64,000 bases of DNA. It comes from Parasphingopyxis sp. GTDB taxonomy: Bacteria; Pseudomonadota; Alphaproteobacteria; Sphingomonadales; Sphingomonadaceae. The translations under genes were made by a program, and so were the position numbers. The notes beneath the pieces are model-generated. The model was not told where the DNA came from. It did no database searches and saw nothing but the letters and a program-made list of their open reading frames with translations. The stretch is from positions 1-64,000 of the forward strand of contig NZ_JANQNS010000001.1 of the NCBI RefSeq assembly GCF_028279465.1, given 5' to 3'. This document shows, piece after piece, positions 50,282 through 59,020 of this stretch (the first letter of the stretch is position 1; every line of letters starts with the position of its first letter).

Positions 50282-50877
50282 TGGAGCCGTTCAAACAGGT
50301 CGAGGGCCGCGCCTATCCGTTCGGCCGGAAGAATGTCGATACCGACGTCATCATCCCGGCGGAGTTTCTGAAGACGATCAGCCGGGAAGGGCTGGGCGAA
50401 GGCGCGTTCAAGGTCGTGCGCGCCGAGGAGGGCAACGTATTTGACGATCCCGAATATACCGGCGCGCCGATCCTGATCGCGGGCGACAATTTCGGCTGTG
50501 GATCGAGCCGCGAGCATGCGGCATGGGCGCTCGACGATATGGGCGTGCGCGTCGTTATCGCGCCGAGCTTTTCGGATATCTTCTCAAGTAACGCCTTCAA
50601 GAACGGCATCTTGACCGTCGAACTGCCGCAAGAGGCGATCGACCGGCTGATGGAAGTCGCCGCGACCGATCCGATCACCGTCGATCTCGACAATCAGGTC
50701 GTGACGACGCCATTCCAGGATCGCCTAGAGTTTCCCATCGATCCCTTCCGCAAATCCTGCCTGCTCGCCGGGCTCGACGAGATCGGCTTGACGCTGGAAA
50801 GCAGCGACGCGATCAGCGCCTATGAACAGAAGATCACGGCGGACAAGCCGTGGCTCAAACCGGAGATATCTGCATGA
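50281..50877 (+). CDS. leuD: 3-isopropylmalate dehydratase small subunit
   Basis: The 198-residue subunit shows [21 protein letters not shown], the substrate-binding [17 protein letters not shown], and [15 protein letters not shown]. It is coupled to leuC by a one-base overlap and to the downstream oxidoreductase by a 4-bp overlap (ATGA). leuA and leuB are not in the window. Confidence 0.98.
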   Translation: MEPFKQVEGRAYPFGRKNVDTDVIIPAEFLKTISREGLGEGAFKVVRAEEGNVFDDPEYTGAPILIAGDNFGCGSSREHAAWALDDMGVRVVIAPSFSDIFSSNAFKNGILTVELPQEAIDRLMEVAATDPITVDLDNQVVTTPFQDRLEFPIDPFRKSCLLAGLDEIGLTLESSDAISAYEQKITADKPWLKPEISA

Positions 50878-51875
50878 AAGCCTTGCTGTCCTACGAAACC
50901 GGCGGCCCCGAAACGCTCAAGATCGGCGAGATCGATACGCCGGAGGTGAAACCGGGTCATGTCCGGGTCGCGGTCAAGGCCTGTGCGATCAACTATCCCG
51001 ACGTGCTTATCATTATCGACCAGTATCAGTTCAAACCCGAGCGGCCCTTTGCGCCGGGTGGTGAAGTGTCGGGCGTGATCGATGCGGTGGGCGAGGGCGT
51101 TACGGATTTCGCCGTCGGAGACCGGGTGCTGGCGATGTGCGGCAATGGCGGTCTGTCCGAATACATCGTCACGCCGGCGACCAGCGCGTTCAAACTGCCC
51201 GATGAAGTGAGTTTCGAAGACGGATCGGCGATGATCCTGACCTATGGCACGACGATCCACGCCTTGCAGGATCGTGGTGAACTCAAGGAGGGCGAGAACC
51301 TGCTTGTGCTCGGCGCCGCCGGCGGCGTGGGCATGGCGGCCGTCGAGATCGGCAAGGCGATGGGCGCGCGTGTCATCGGCGCCGTGTCGAGCGACGAAAA
51401 GGCCCAGGCCGTGCGCGATATCGGCGCGGATGAGACGATCATCTATGATCGCGGCCCGCTCGATCGCGATGCGCAGAAAGCGCTGTCCGCGCAGTTCAAG
51501 GAGCTGGCCGGGCCGGAAGGCATGCACGTCATCTACGACGCGGTCGGCGGCGACTATTGCGAGCCCGCGCTACGCTCGATCGCATGGGAAGGGCGCTATC
51601 TGGTGATCGGTTTCCCGGCCGGCATTCCGAAGCTGCCGCTGAACCTCACGCTGCTGAAGTCATGCGATGTGCGCGGCGTATTCTGGGGCGCGTTCGCCGC
51701 CCGCGATCCGCAGCATAACCGCGACAATATCGCGACTTTGTTCGACTGGTGGAAAGCGGGCAAGATCGCGCCGCGCGTCACCGAAGTCTTTCCGTTCGAA
51801 AAGGGCGGGGAGGCGATCGCGAAGATGGGCGCACGCAAGGCGATCGGGAAATTGGTCGTCAAAATCGCCGATTGA
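50874..51875 (+). CDS. NADPH:quinone oxidoreductase family protein (zinc-less MDR)
   Basis: The 333-residue protein starts [25 protein letters not shown] precedes the ATG. The GroES-like N-terminus is followed by a Rossmann domain with [28 protein letters not shown]. No structural-zinc cysteines are seen, as in QOR-type enzymes. It probably reduces quinones or other unsaturated carbonyls with NADPH. It is translationally coupled to leuD, though no pathway link is known. Confidence 0.88.
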   Translation: MKALLSYETGGPETLKIGEIDTPEVKPGHVRVAVKACAINYPDVLIIIDQYQFKPERPFAPGGEVSGVIDAVGEGVTDFAVGDRVLAMCGNGGLSEYIVTPATSAFKLPDEVSFEDGSAMILTYGTTIHALQDRGELKEGENLLVLGAAGGVGMAAVEIGKAMGARVIGAVSSDEKAQAVRDIGADETIIYDRGPLDRDAQKALSAQFKELAGPEGMHVIYDAVGGDYCEPALRSIAWEGRYLVIGFPAGIPKLPLNLTLLKSCDVRGVFWGAFAARDPQHNRDNIATLFDWWKAGKIAPRVTEVFPFEKGGEAIAKMGARKAIGKLVVKIAD

Positions 51876-51949
51876 CCGGAGACCGTTGCACCGCAGCCTT
51901 GGCCTTCCTATCTGCGAATCTGTAGTTTTATCGTCGGGGAGAGACGTAC

Positions 51950-52276
51950 ATGGCCGATTTCAAGGATCGGAAAAAAGGTTTCGAAAACAAGTTCGCGCAT
52001 GACCAGGAAATGGAGTTCCGAATTACTGCGCGGCGGAACCGGCTGGTTGGCGAATGGGCGGCGGGCCTGATGGGCCTGACCGCCGAGGAAACCGACGCGT
52101 ACGCAAAAGCCGTGGTTCAGGCCGATTTTGAGGAATCTGGCGACGATGATGTGGTCCGCAAGGTGGTGGGCGACCTTGTGGCCGCCGGCCATGAAATTGA
52201 TGATACGTCGGTCCGGACTAAGTTTGAAGAAATGACGGTCGAAGCGCGCCGCCAGCTTATCGAAGCCACAGACTAG
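51950..52276 (+). CDS. F1-ATPase inhibitor subunit zeta (DUF1476)
   Basis: The 108-residue protein matches the alphaproteobacterial zeta family: MADFKDRKKGFENKFAHDQEMEFRITARRNRLVGEWAAGLMG, then a helical C-terminal domain. In Paracoccus the N-terminal segment inhibits ATP hydrolysis by F1. It lies just upstream of bolA and grx4, a conserved alphaproteobacterial order. Confidence 0.95.
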   Translation: MADFKDRKKGFENKFAHDQEMEFRITARRNRLVGEWAAGLMGLTAEETDAYAKAVVQADFEESGDDDVVRKVVGDLVAAGHEIDDTSVRTKFEEMTVEARRQLIEATD

Positions 52277-52292
52277 CGAGGAGCGACGCTGT

Positions 52293-52526
52293 ATGCCGAT
52301 GGCCGCCGCCGATATCGAAGCCATGATCCGGGACGCAATTCCCGATGCCCAGATCGAGATCACCGATCTTGCCGGCGATGGCGATCATTATGCGGCCAGA
52401 GTCGTGTCCGAAAGTTTCCGGGGGGTATCGCGCGTCAAACAGCATCAGGCGGTCTATGCGGCGCTGAAAGGCCGTATGGGCGGAGAGCTTCACGCCCTCC
52501 AGCTCACGACTGCCACACCCGAATAG
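52293..52526 (+). CDS. bolA: BolA/IbaG family protein
   Basis: The 77-residue protein has the BolA fold motif GDGDHYAARVVSESFRGVSRVKQHQAVYAAL with the conserved C-terminal histidine (HALQL). It is expected to bind a [2Fe-2S] cluster together with the monothiol glutaredoxin encoded 13 bp downstream, and to act in iron-sulfur trafficking. Confidence 0.95.
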   Translation: MPMAAADIEAMIRDAIPDAQIEITDLAGDGDHYAARVVSESFRGVSRVKQHQAVYAALKGRMGGELHALQLTTATPE

Positions 52527-52539
52527 GAGTATGTGAAAC

Positions 52540-52890
52540 ATGTCCGAAGCAAGCCATGCGGCCGCTCAGGCCAGAATCGACGAAACCGTCAAAGGCAATG
52601 ATGTCGTCTTGTTCATGAAGGGCTCGCCGCTCTTCCCGCAATGCGGCTTTTCTAGCCGCGCTGTAGCGATCCTCGAACATTGCGGCGTGACCTTCGAGAG
52701 CGTCGACGTGTTGCAGGACATGGAAGTCCGCCAGGGCATCAAGGAATATTCGGACTGGCCGACCATTCCGCAGCTTTACATCAAAGGCGAATTTGTCGGC
52801 GGTTCGGACATCATGATGGAAATGTACGAAGCCGGCGAGCTCCAGTCGCTGATGCAGGAAAAGGGCGTCAAAGCGGCCGCGGCCGAGTAA
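52540..52890 (+). CDS. grxD: Monothiol glutaredoxin, Grx4 family
   Basis: The 116-residue protein has the CGFS active site in MKGSPLFPQCGFSSRAVAIL, a WPTIPQLYIKGEFVGG segment and the GGSDI glutathione-binding turn. CGFS glutaredoxins carry [2Fe-2S] clusters, usually with a BolA partner, which is the gene just upstream. Confidence 0.97.
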   Translation: MSEASHAAAQARIDETVKGNDVVLFMKGSPLFPQCGFSSRAVAILEHCGVTFESVDVLQDMEVRQGIKEYSDWPTIPQLYIKGEFVGGSDIMMEMYEAGELQSLMQEKGVKAAAAE

Positions 52891-52915
52891 CGCCCTTCGC
52901 CTGGGGCATAATCCG

Positions 52916-53314
52916 CTAGGCCGTTGCGAGCCGTTGCCGGCCGATTGCGCGGACGCCCATGATCTGCAGGATCACGAAGCCGAGCACGCCGGCCGCCTGA
53001 GCGAGGATGAGCGCGCGGCCCTCGGACGTGAGCGCCGCATATTCGAGTTCGAACACCACGATGCTCGCGATAATCCAGTCGATATTGAGGAATATCGCCA
53101 GCCAGCAGATCAGCACGGGCGGCTGCGCGCGCGTGCCGAGCCAACCCCAGATCAGCGCCGCACCGAGACATATCCAGCCCGCCGCTGTCACGATACCGGT
53201 TCCTAGACCGGTATCGGCGGCGATCATCTGCGTTGCGAACACGCAGCCGGCAAAGGTCAACGCGCAAACTATGGCGTCGGCCAGAAATACTTTCTTCGCA
53301 AAATCGACAGTCAT
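52916..53314 (-). CDS. Small membrane protein of unknown function
   Basis: The 132-residue protein has four hydrophobic helices (about residues 10-30, 38-58, 66-90 and 98-122). I do not recognise a family. It is divergent from the HTH regulator at 53446, so it may be that regulator's target. AGGAGG-like sequence (CAGGAGGATGAC) precedes its ATG. Confidence 0.75.
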   Translation of the reverse strand: MTVDFAKKVFLADAIVCALTFAGCVFATQMIAADTGLGTGIVTAAGWICLGAALIWGWLGTRAQPPVLICWLAIFLNIDWIIASIVVFELEYAALTSEGRALILAQAAGVLGFVILQIMGVRAIGRQRLATA

Positions 53315-53445
53315 GTCATCCTCCTGTCTGTTGGATGCCGTGCATCTTCCGCCTGTCGTGGCGCCAAGTCGATTACCTTACGGGTAATGGAATTGCGTCG
53401 TCGCCCGTCCTAATCTGCATGCAGACAGAGACGAGGAGCGAGCCA

Positions 53446-54231
53446 ATGGCGACGATGGCGGTGGGACAGCAGATCCGGCAATGGCGGGAACGGCGGCGGT
53501 TGAGCCAGATGCAATTGGCGCTGGAAGCCGATATCTCGCCGCGGCATTTGAGCTTCATCGAAACCGGGCGCTCTCAGCCCAGCACCGGCACTATCGACCG
53601 GCTCGCCGAGCGGCTCGAGGTGCCCTATCGCGCGCGCAACGGCATGCTGACCGCAGCCGGCTTCGCGCCGCGCCATGGCGAGCGGACGCTCGACGATCCG
53701 GCGATGGCGCTCGCGCGCCAGTCCGTTCAGCATATCCTGAAGGGCCATGAGCCCTATCCGGCGATTGCCGTCGACCGGCACTGGAATATCGTCGCGACCA
53801 ACGATGCGATCAGCTTCTTCACCGAGCAGATCGGTAGTGCGCTGCTCGAGCCGCCGATGAACGCGATCAAACTCGCCCTGCATCCGGACGGGCTCGCCCC
53901 GCAGGTCGTCAATATCGATGAATGGCATGCCCATGTTCTCGAACAGCTCGATCAGCAGATCGCCGCGACAGCGGACGAGGGGCTGATCGCGCTGCGCGCG
54001 GAAGTCGCCGCTTATCCGCATGAAAGCGACTATGATCCGCCGCCGGCCGATCCCGACCGCATCTGGGTGCCGCTGATCCTCGACACGACGGTCGGGCGGC
54101 TGTCCTTTATCGGCACGATCACGATTTTCGGCACGCCGGTCGATATCACGTTGTCGGAGTTGGCGATCGAGGCCTTCTTCCCGGCCGATGAGAAAACGGC
54201 GGAAATCCTGCACAAAAACTGGACGCGCTGA
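53446..54231 (+). CDS. Helix-turn-helix regulator with MmyB-like ligand-binding domain
   Basis: The 261-residue protein starts MATMAVGQQIRQWRERR; GAGGAG is 6 bp upstream. The N-terminal HTH_XRE domain (about residues 8-62: RLSQMQLALEADISPRHLSFIETGRSQPS) is followed by a C-terminal domain of about 180 residues. That domain contains AIAVDRHWNIVATNDAISFFT and the late VDITLSELAIEAFFPADEKTAE, typical of the MmyB-like fold, which binds fatty acids in characterised members. It probably controls the divergent small membrane protein or itself. Confidence 0.88.
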   Translation: MATMAVGQQIRQWRERRRLSQMQLALEADISPRHLSFIETGRSQPSTGTIDRLAERLEVPYRARNGMLTAAGFAPRHGERTLDDPAMALARQSVQHILKGHEPYPAIAVDRHWNIVATNDAISFFTEQIGSALLEPPMNAIKLALHPDGLAPQVVNIDEWHAHVLEQLDQQIAATADEGLIALRAEVAAYPHESDYDPPPADPDRIWVPLILDTTVGRLSFIGTITIFGTPVDITLSELAIEAFFPADEKTAEILHKNWTR

Positions 54232-54264
54232 GGCGCCGCCGCTCGTATTCCTGATTTTGGGGTA

Positions 54265-54315
54265 TGAGGGGACGGGTTAGTGCGAGACCAGTGAAGCCGA
54301 CTAACCCGTCCCTCA
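54265..54315. repeat. Hairpin-forming inverted repeat
   Basis: TGAGGGGACGGGTTAGT (54265-54281) pairs with ACTAACCCGTCCCTCA (54300-54315) apart from one extra G; the loop is 18 nt. It lies 33 bp after the HTH regulator in a 311-bp gap. It has no U-tract, so it is more likely a REP-like element than a terminator. Confidence 0.7.
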
Positions 54316-54507
54316 TCGGGGGTATGTGGGTATGGAACGCCCTATACTATGCACCGGCCGTGCCAGTTTTGGCGCAATGGCGGAAATCGGCGGTTTCGAT
54401 GGTGTGCGGTCCGTTAACCATTTCCCGGACTGTAAGAGATTTCGACAATCGGTCCTCTCGCATCGACTAACCACGACATCTGTCGTTTACACGGTGCGCT
54501 GCTGATA

Positions 54508-54525
54508 TTACGAACGCTGTCGTAA
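54508..54525. promoter_or_regulatory. Palindrome before the repeat-protein gene
   Basis: TTACGA-N6-TCGTAA (54508-54525) is a perfect inverted repeat ending 5 bp before the AGGAGA ribosome binding site of the gene at 54543. It could be an operator or a translation-affecting hairpin. No other regulatory signal was identified in the remaining gap. Confidence 0.35.
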
Positions 54526-54542
54526 GGTTCAGGAGAAACGAC

Positions 54543-55073
54543 ATGACATATCCTTCCCAATTGCGCCGCGCGGCGGGTGTTCTGGCCATTGGTGCCGGGC
54601 TCGCCGTGGCGATGACCGGGATCAGCGGCTCGGCCGCGGCTCAGCCGGACGCCGATCGCTATCCTACGGCTGAAGAAATCGAAGCGATGGTGCCGAGCGC
54701 GGAGGAAATTCGCGCCATGATCCCCAGCGAAGCCGAGATACGCGCGATGATTCCGAGTGAGGCTGCGATCCGGGCGATGGTGCCCAGCGAGGCGGAAATC
54801 CGCGCGATGATCCCGGACATCCAATCGGTCGAGCAATGCCATGCGAGCGGGGAGGCCGTGTATAGCGAGGAAAGCACCGATCCGGCGACGGGCCGGGAAC
54901 GGGTGCGCCTGATGATCTGCCGGGATCGGCTGGTCGAGGATGCGCGCAGCGGCGCGCTTGAGGGGCTGCGCGAGGCACGCGCAGAAGTCGCGGCGGATGC
55001 CGATATCCCGGATTCCGTCCGCGTCGACGTTCTTGCTACGCTCGACGACCGTATCGCCAGTCTGAGCCACTAG
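54543..55073 (+). CDS. Secreted protein with decapeptide tandem repeats, function unknown
   Basis: The 176-residue protein has a signal peptide (cleavage after AAA near residue 33). About five copies of a ten-residue unit of the form (E/I)IRAM(I/V)PSEAE follow (residues about 44-92). A C-terminal domain comes next with one disulfide-capable pair (EQCHAS ... MICRDR) and helices. The repeats show the pattern of a regular amphipathic array. AGGAGA supports the start. I do not recognise a family. The repeats are in frame and not frameshifted. Confidence 0.75.
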   Translation: MTYPSQLRRAAGVLAIGAGLAVAMTGISGSAAAQPDADRYPTAEEIEAMVPSAEEIRAMIPSEAEIRAMIPSEAAIRAMVPSEAEIRAMIPDIQSVEQCHASGEAVYSEESTDPATGRERVRLMICRDRLVEDARSGALEGLREARAEVAADADIPDSVRVDVLATLDDRIASLSH

Positions 55074-55177
55074 ACGCGCCAAGTCCCCGCGGCGAGGAAA
55101 GGTACGGGAGCGCTTTTCCGCCCCTTTTTCGCAGCCGGCCCTTTCGCGACGCGCGCCAACTTGCCACATGGGTGGGC

Positions 55178-56047
55178 ATGGAATTGCCCGAAGACCTGCC
55201 GACCGGCCTGACGATGGAGCTGCACCCGCAGGTGCGCCGCGTGCTCGCGCCGAACCCGTCGCCCTTCACCTATACTGGCACGCAGACTTACATCGTCGGC
55301 CATGGCGATGTCGCGCTGATCGACCCGGGGCCGAAGGACAAACGCCATATCGACGCCATCCTCGCTGGGACCGAAGGCGAGACGATCCGCTATATCATCT
55401 GCACCCACACCCATCGCGATCACAGCCCGGCCGCCGCACCGCTTAAGGACGCGACGGGCGCGGAAATTACCGGTTGCGCTTTTCTCGCGATCGAGGATGG
55501 CGGTCCGCGTGCGGACGCGGCATTCGACAAAAGCTATGCGCCCGATCGCGTCCTCGAAGACGGCGACATCCTGTCCGGCGACGGCTGGACCTTGGAAACG
55601 GTCGCGACGCCCGGCCACACCTCAAACCATCTCTGCTTTGCGCTGCACGAGGCCGAGGCGATCTTCACCGGTGATCATATCATGGGCTGGTCGACGACCG
55701 TGATCGCGCCGCCGGATGGCGACATGAAGGCCTATATGGAAAGCCTCACCAAGCTGCTGGAGCGCGAGGAAACGCTCTATTATCCGGCCCATGGCGAGCC
55801 GATCCAGAAGGCGCGCCGCTATACGCGCGGCCTGATGGGCCATCGCAAGCAGCGCGAGGGCCAGATACTGCGCGCCATCGACGAAGGGCTGACCGCGATC
55901 CCGGATATGGTGCAGAAAATGTACAAAGGCATCGATCCGCGGTTGCACGGTGCAGCCGGCCGGTCGGTCCTCGCGCATCTGATCGACCTGCGCGACCGGG
56001 GTATGGTGAAAGAAAAAGACGAGACATGGTCGAAGACAGCCGCATAG
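55178..56047 (+). CDS. Metallo-beta-lactamase fold hydrolase (LACTB2-like)
   Basis: The protein has about 289 residues; a GTG two codons upstream (55172) is an alternative start. Metal ligands of the MBL fold are seen in order: CTHTHRDHSPAA, ATPGHTSNHLCF, FTGDHIMGW and YYPAHGEPI. The C-terminal winged-helix-like part (about residues 215-285: GLMGHRKQREGQILRAIDEGLTAIPDMVQKMY) is found in the LACTB2/BLACT_WH group, some of which are RNases or hydrolases. It overlaps the DUF4230 gene by 22 bp. Confidence 0.87.
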   Translation: MELPEDLPTGLTMELHPQVRRVLAPNPSPFTYTGTQTYIVGHGDVALIDPGPKDKRHIDAILAGTEGETIRYIICTHTHRDHSPAAAPLKDATGAEITGCAFLAIEDGGPRADAAFDKSYAPDRVLEDGDILSGDGWTLETVATPGHTSNHLCFALHEAEAIFTGDHIMGWSTTVIAPPDGDMKAYMESLTKLLEREETLYYPAHGEPIQKARRYTRGLMGHRKQREGQILRAIDEGLTAIPDMVQKMYKGIDPRLHGAAGRSVLAHLIDLRDRGMVKEKDETWSKTAA

Positions 56048-56799
56048 AAATCGATCCACCCGGCGGGCCTAACGAGCCGCCGCCGCGCGAGCCGCCGGTG
56101 ATCATGATCCGGCAGGGGTCGGGCAAGTGGTTCGCGCTCGGCTGCCTGCTGTCCATTGTCCTGATTATCACCGTCTTCGTTGTCGGCGTTGGTAGCATCA
56201 CGCGCAGCATCTTTGGCAGCGGGCCCGATCCCGAGACCATTGCCAGCGCCAGCCTAGAGGGCTTGCGCGAGCAAAATGTGCTGATCCCGTTCGAGGCGCG
56301 TTTCGTGGCGGTCATCACCTCGACCCAGCGGCGCTTCGGTCTGTCTGCCCGCAAGACGCTGATCATGCCGGGCAATGTCCGCTATGAACTCGATCTCGGC
56401 GCGCTCGGCGATGACGATGTGGACTGGGACGCGTCGACCAATACGCTGACCGTCACCATGCCTGACCTCACAATCTCCGACCCGGATATCGATATCGACG
56501 GACTCCGCGAATATGACAGCGGCGGCATCCTGATCGCCGTGACTGATGCCGAGGAGGCGCTGGACGCGGCCAACCGCGCCGAGGGGCAGCGCTCGCTGAT
56601 GCGCCAGGCGCGTGCTGCGCCGACGATGCGGCTCGCGCAGGATGCGGCGCGCCGGGCGGTCGAGAATAATTTCGAGCTACCGCTGCGCGCCGCCGGCATC
56701 GACGCGACCGTCCGCGCGCAATTCCGTAACGAGGTCAATCCCAACCAGATGGACCGCTCGCGAGACGTGCTGGGCGAAAGGCGGGAGGGAGAGAATTAG
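56026..56799 (+). CDS. DUF4230 domain membrane-anchored protein
   Basis: The 257-residue protein has an acidic/proline-rich cytoplasmic start, one membrane helix (about residues 35-58) and a periplasmic DUF4230 domain (FEARFVAVITSTQRRFGLSARKTLIMPGNVRYELDLGAL ... LTVTMPDLTISDPDID). Its start lies inside the MBL gene, so the two are co-translated. The domain's function is unknown. Confidence 0.75.
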   Translation: MVEDSRIEIDPPGGPNEPPPREPPVIMIRQGSGKWFALGCLLSIVLIITVFVVGVGSITRSIFGSGPDPETIASASLEGLREQNVLIPFEARFVAVITSTQRRFGLSARKTLIMPGNVRYELDLGALGDDDVDWDASTNTLTVTMPDLTISDPDIDIDGLREYDSGGILIAVTDAEEALDAANRAEGQRSLMRQARAAPTMRLAQDAARRAVENNFELPLRAAGIDATVRAQFRNEVNPNQMDRSRDVLGERREGEN

Positions 56800-56817
56800 A
56801 AAGTAGTGGAACTAGTT

Positions 56818-56899
56818 CGTCATCCCAGCGAAGGCTGGGATCTCAGGCGGATAGGCAATGCGCCAACAGCCAGAGATCCCAGCCTTCGCTGGGATGACG
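56818..56899. repeat. REP/MITE-like palindrome (type C)
   Basis: CGTCATCCCAGCGAAGGCTG... at 56818 is repeated inverted at the right end (56873-56899, ending ...GCTGGGATGACG). The arms are 27 bp, perfect, with a 28-bp centre. It lies in the 362-bp gap before nadA. The flanking sequence holds only the candidate nadA promoter. Confidence 0.88.
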
Positions 56900-56980
56900 C
56901 CCTGGGGCTGTCGAGCGCACTGTTTGGACGAAAGCTCTTCCAGAATAGGAAAAACGCGGCGACACTCCCACTCAGCTCGA

Positions 56981-57010
56981 TTGCTCAGCCGACCGACTTG
57001 TAATTATATT
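56981..57010 (+). promoter_or_regulatory. Candidate promoter for nadA
   Basis: TTGCTC (56981-56986), an 18-bp spacer and TATATT (57005-57010) lie in an AT-rich patch of the nadA upstream gap. They would give a leader of about 145 nt. No NrtR or NadR site was recognised. Confidence 0.4.
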
Positions 57011-57161
57011 ACGCGAATAGGAAATGATCTGCTTCGACACGCCGTAAGCCGTGTCATCTTTGAGCGGCGGAAAGCCGGGATACGCCAATCGCGCTGCACA
57101 GGCCGCCCCGACCGAGACATTCGCCGTCCGAGTTCCTATATTACCTCAAAGGAGCAGAATC

Positions 57162-58172
57162 ATGGACGCACGCAAGGGGATCGGCGGGTCGCTCGCCGGG
57201 GTCGATATCAAGGAAGAGATTAACCGGCTGCGTAAAGAGCGCAACGCGGTGATCCTCGCCCATTATTATCAGGACCCGGAGATTCAAGACATTGCCGATT
57301 TTGTCGGCGACAGCCTTGATCTTTCGCGCAAGGCGGCGGAGACGGATGCGGATGTGATCGCCTTTTGCGGCGTTAAATTCATGGCGGAAACGGCGAAGAT
57401 TCTCTCGCCGGACAAGATTGTCGTGTTGCCGGACCTCAACGCCGGGTGCAGCCTCGAAGACAGTTGCCCACCCGACAAGTTCAAGGAATTCCGCGACGCG
57501 CATCCCGATCATATCGCGCTGACCTACATCAACTGTTCGGCGGCCGTGAAAGCGCTGTCGGATATCATCGTCACCTCGTCGTCGGCGGAAAAAATCCTCA
57601 ACCAGATTCCCAAGGACCAGAAGATCATCTTCGCGCCCGACAAGCATCTGGGCGCCTATATGGCGCGCAAGACGGGGCGCGAGATGCTGTTATGGCCGGG
57701 CGTCTGCATCGTCCATGAGGCGTTCTCGGAGACCGAGCTCCTGAAGCTCAAGGCCAAGCATCCGGGCGCGCCCGTGCTCGCCCATCCCGAATGCCCGGCT
57801 GCGATCCTCGATCATGCCGATCATGTCGGCTCGACGAGCTCGATCCTGAAAGCGGCGAAGGAAACGGAGAGCGATACTGTGATCGTCGCGACCGAGCCGC
57901 ATATCATGCACCAGATGGAAAAGGCGCTGCCCGAGGTGACTTTCATCGGCGCGCCGGGCGCGGACGGCAACTGCAACTGCAATATCTGCCCCTATATGGC
58001 GCTCAATACGATGGAGAAGCTCTACATCGCGCTCCGCGATCTCGAACCGCAAATTGAGCTCGACGAAGAGCTGCGCGTGCAGGCGAAAAAGAGCCTCGAC
58101 AGGATGCTCGAGATGGCGGGGAATACCGTGGGACAGGGGGATGTCGGCGATCCGGGAGCCGGCAGCAGCTAA
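57162..58172 (+). CDS. nadA: Quinolinate synthase A
   Basis: The 336-residue protein starts MDARKGIGGSLAGVDIKEEI; AAAGGAG lies just upstream. The frame is open for 37 codons more, without homology. NadA motifs include VILAHYYQDPEIQDIADFVGDSLDL, FCGVKFMAETAKIL, the cluster cysteine in DLNAGCSLED, TSSSAEKI, PDKHLGAYMARKTG, CIVHEAF, and the late NCNCNICPYMALNTM cysteines. It condenses iminoaspartate with dihydroxyacetone phosphate. nadB is not in the window. Its stop overlaps the nadC start (TAATG). Confidence 0.97.
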   Translation: MDARKGIGGSLAGVDIKEEINRLRKERNAVILAHYYQDPEIQDIADFVGDSLDLSRKAAETDADVIAFCGVKFMAETAKILSPDKIVVLPDLNAGCSLEDSCPPDKFKEFRDAHPDHIALTYINCSAAVKALSDIIVTSSSAEKILNQIPKDQKIIFAPDKHLGAYMARKTGREMLLWPGVCIVHEAFSETELLKLKAKHPGAPVLAHPECPAAILDHADHVGSTSSILKAAKETESDTVIVATEPHIMHQMEKALPEVTFIGAPGADGNCNCNICPYMALNTMEKLYIALRDLEPQIELDEELRVQAKKSLDRMLEMAGNTVGQGDVGDPGAGSS

Positions 58173-59020
58173 TGGGGTTCACCCTCGACCGTTTCGATCT
58201 CGACGCCTTTGTCGCGGACACCCTTGCCGAAGATTTGGGCGAGGGCGGGGATATCACGTCGGCGGCCGTGATCTCCGAAGACGCGCGGTTTCGTGGGGCG
58301 ATGGACAGCCGGGATGCCATTGTCGTGGCGGGGTTGCCGATTGCCGAGGCCTTTTTCCGGGCGCTCGACTCCGATGTCGAAATCGAAACGCGGGTGGCGG
58401 ATGGCGATAGCGTGTCCGGCGGAACGGATCTGATGCGGCTGACGGGGCGCGCCCGCGCGATGCTGACGGCGGAGCGCTCGGCGCTGAACACGATCCAGCA
58501 TCTTTCCGGAATCGCGACGATGACGCGCGCCTATGTCGACGAGATTGCCGGGACGGGCGCGACGTTGCTCGATACGCGCAAGACGATCCCCGGCCTGCGC
58601 GCGCTCGAAAAATATGCGACGCGTATGGGCGGCGCGCAGAACCATCGCATGGGCCTGTGGGACGCGGCGATGATCAAGGATAACCATGTGGCGGTCGCGG
58701 GCAGTGTCGGCGAGGCGGTGCGCCGGGCCGTCGATGCGGGAATCGCTGATGTTATCGTCGAGGTCGATCGGGTCGATCAGATTGAACCGGCGCTGGAAGC
58801 CGGGGCGACGCATCTGCTGCTCGACAATATGCCGCCCGAAATGCTGCGCCGCGCGGTGAAATTGATCGGCGATCGCGTGGCGACCGAAGCGTCCGGCGGC
58901 GTTTCGCTGAACAGCATCAACGAGATCGCGAAAACCGGTGTCGATTTCATTTCCGTGGGCCGGCTGACCCAGTCCGCGCCTGCCGCCGATATCGGCCTCG
59001 ATTTCGCCGAGATCGACTGA
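58172..59020 (+). CDS. nadC: Nicotinate-nucleotide pyrophosphorylase (carboxylating)
   Basis: The 282-residue QPRTase shows EDLGEGGDITS, ERSALNTIQHLSGIAT, LLDTRKTIPGLRALEKYA, NHRMGLWDAAMIKDNHV and EASGGVSLNSINEIAKTGVDFISVG, the substrate and PRPP-binding motifs. It converts quinolinate to nicotinate mononucleotide, the step after NadA. One-base overlaps join it to nadA and to the downstream RNase T2 gene. Confidence 0.97.
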   Translation: MGFTLDRFDLDAFVADTLAEDLGEGGDITSAAVISEDARFRGAMDSRDAIVVAGLPIAEAFFRALDSDVEIETRVADGDSVSGGTDLMRLTGRARAMLTAERSALNTIQHLSGIATMTRAYVDEIAGTGATLLDTRKTIPGLRALEKYATRMGGAQNHRMGLWDAAMIKDNHVAVAGSVGEAVRRAVDAGIADVIVEVDRVDQIEPALEAGATHLLLDNMPPEMLRRAVKLIGDRVATEASGGVSLNSINEIAKTGVDFISVGRLTQSAPAADIGLDFAEID

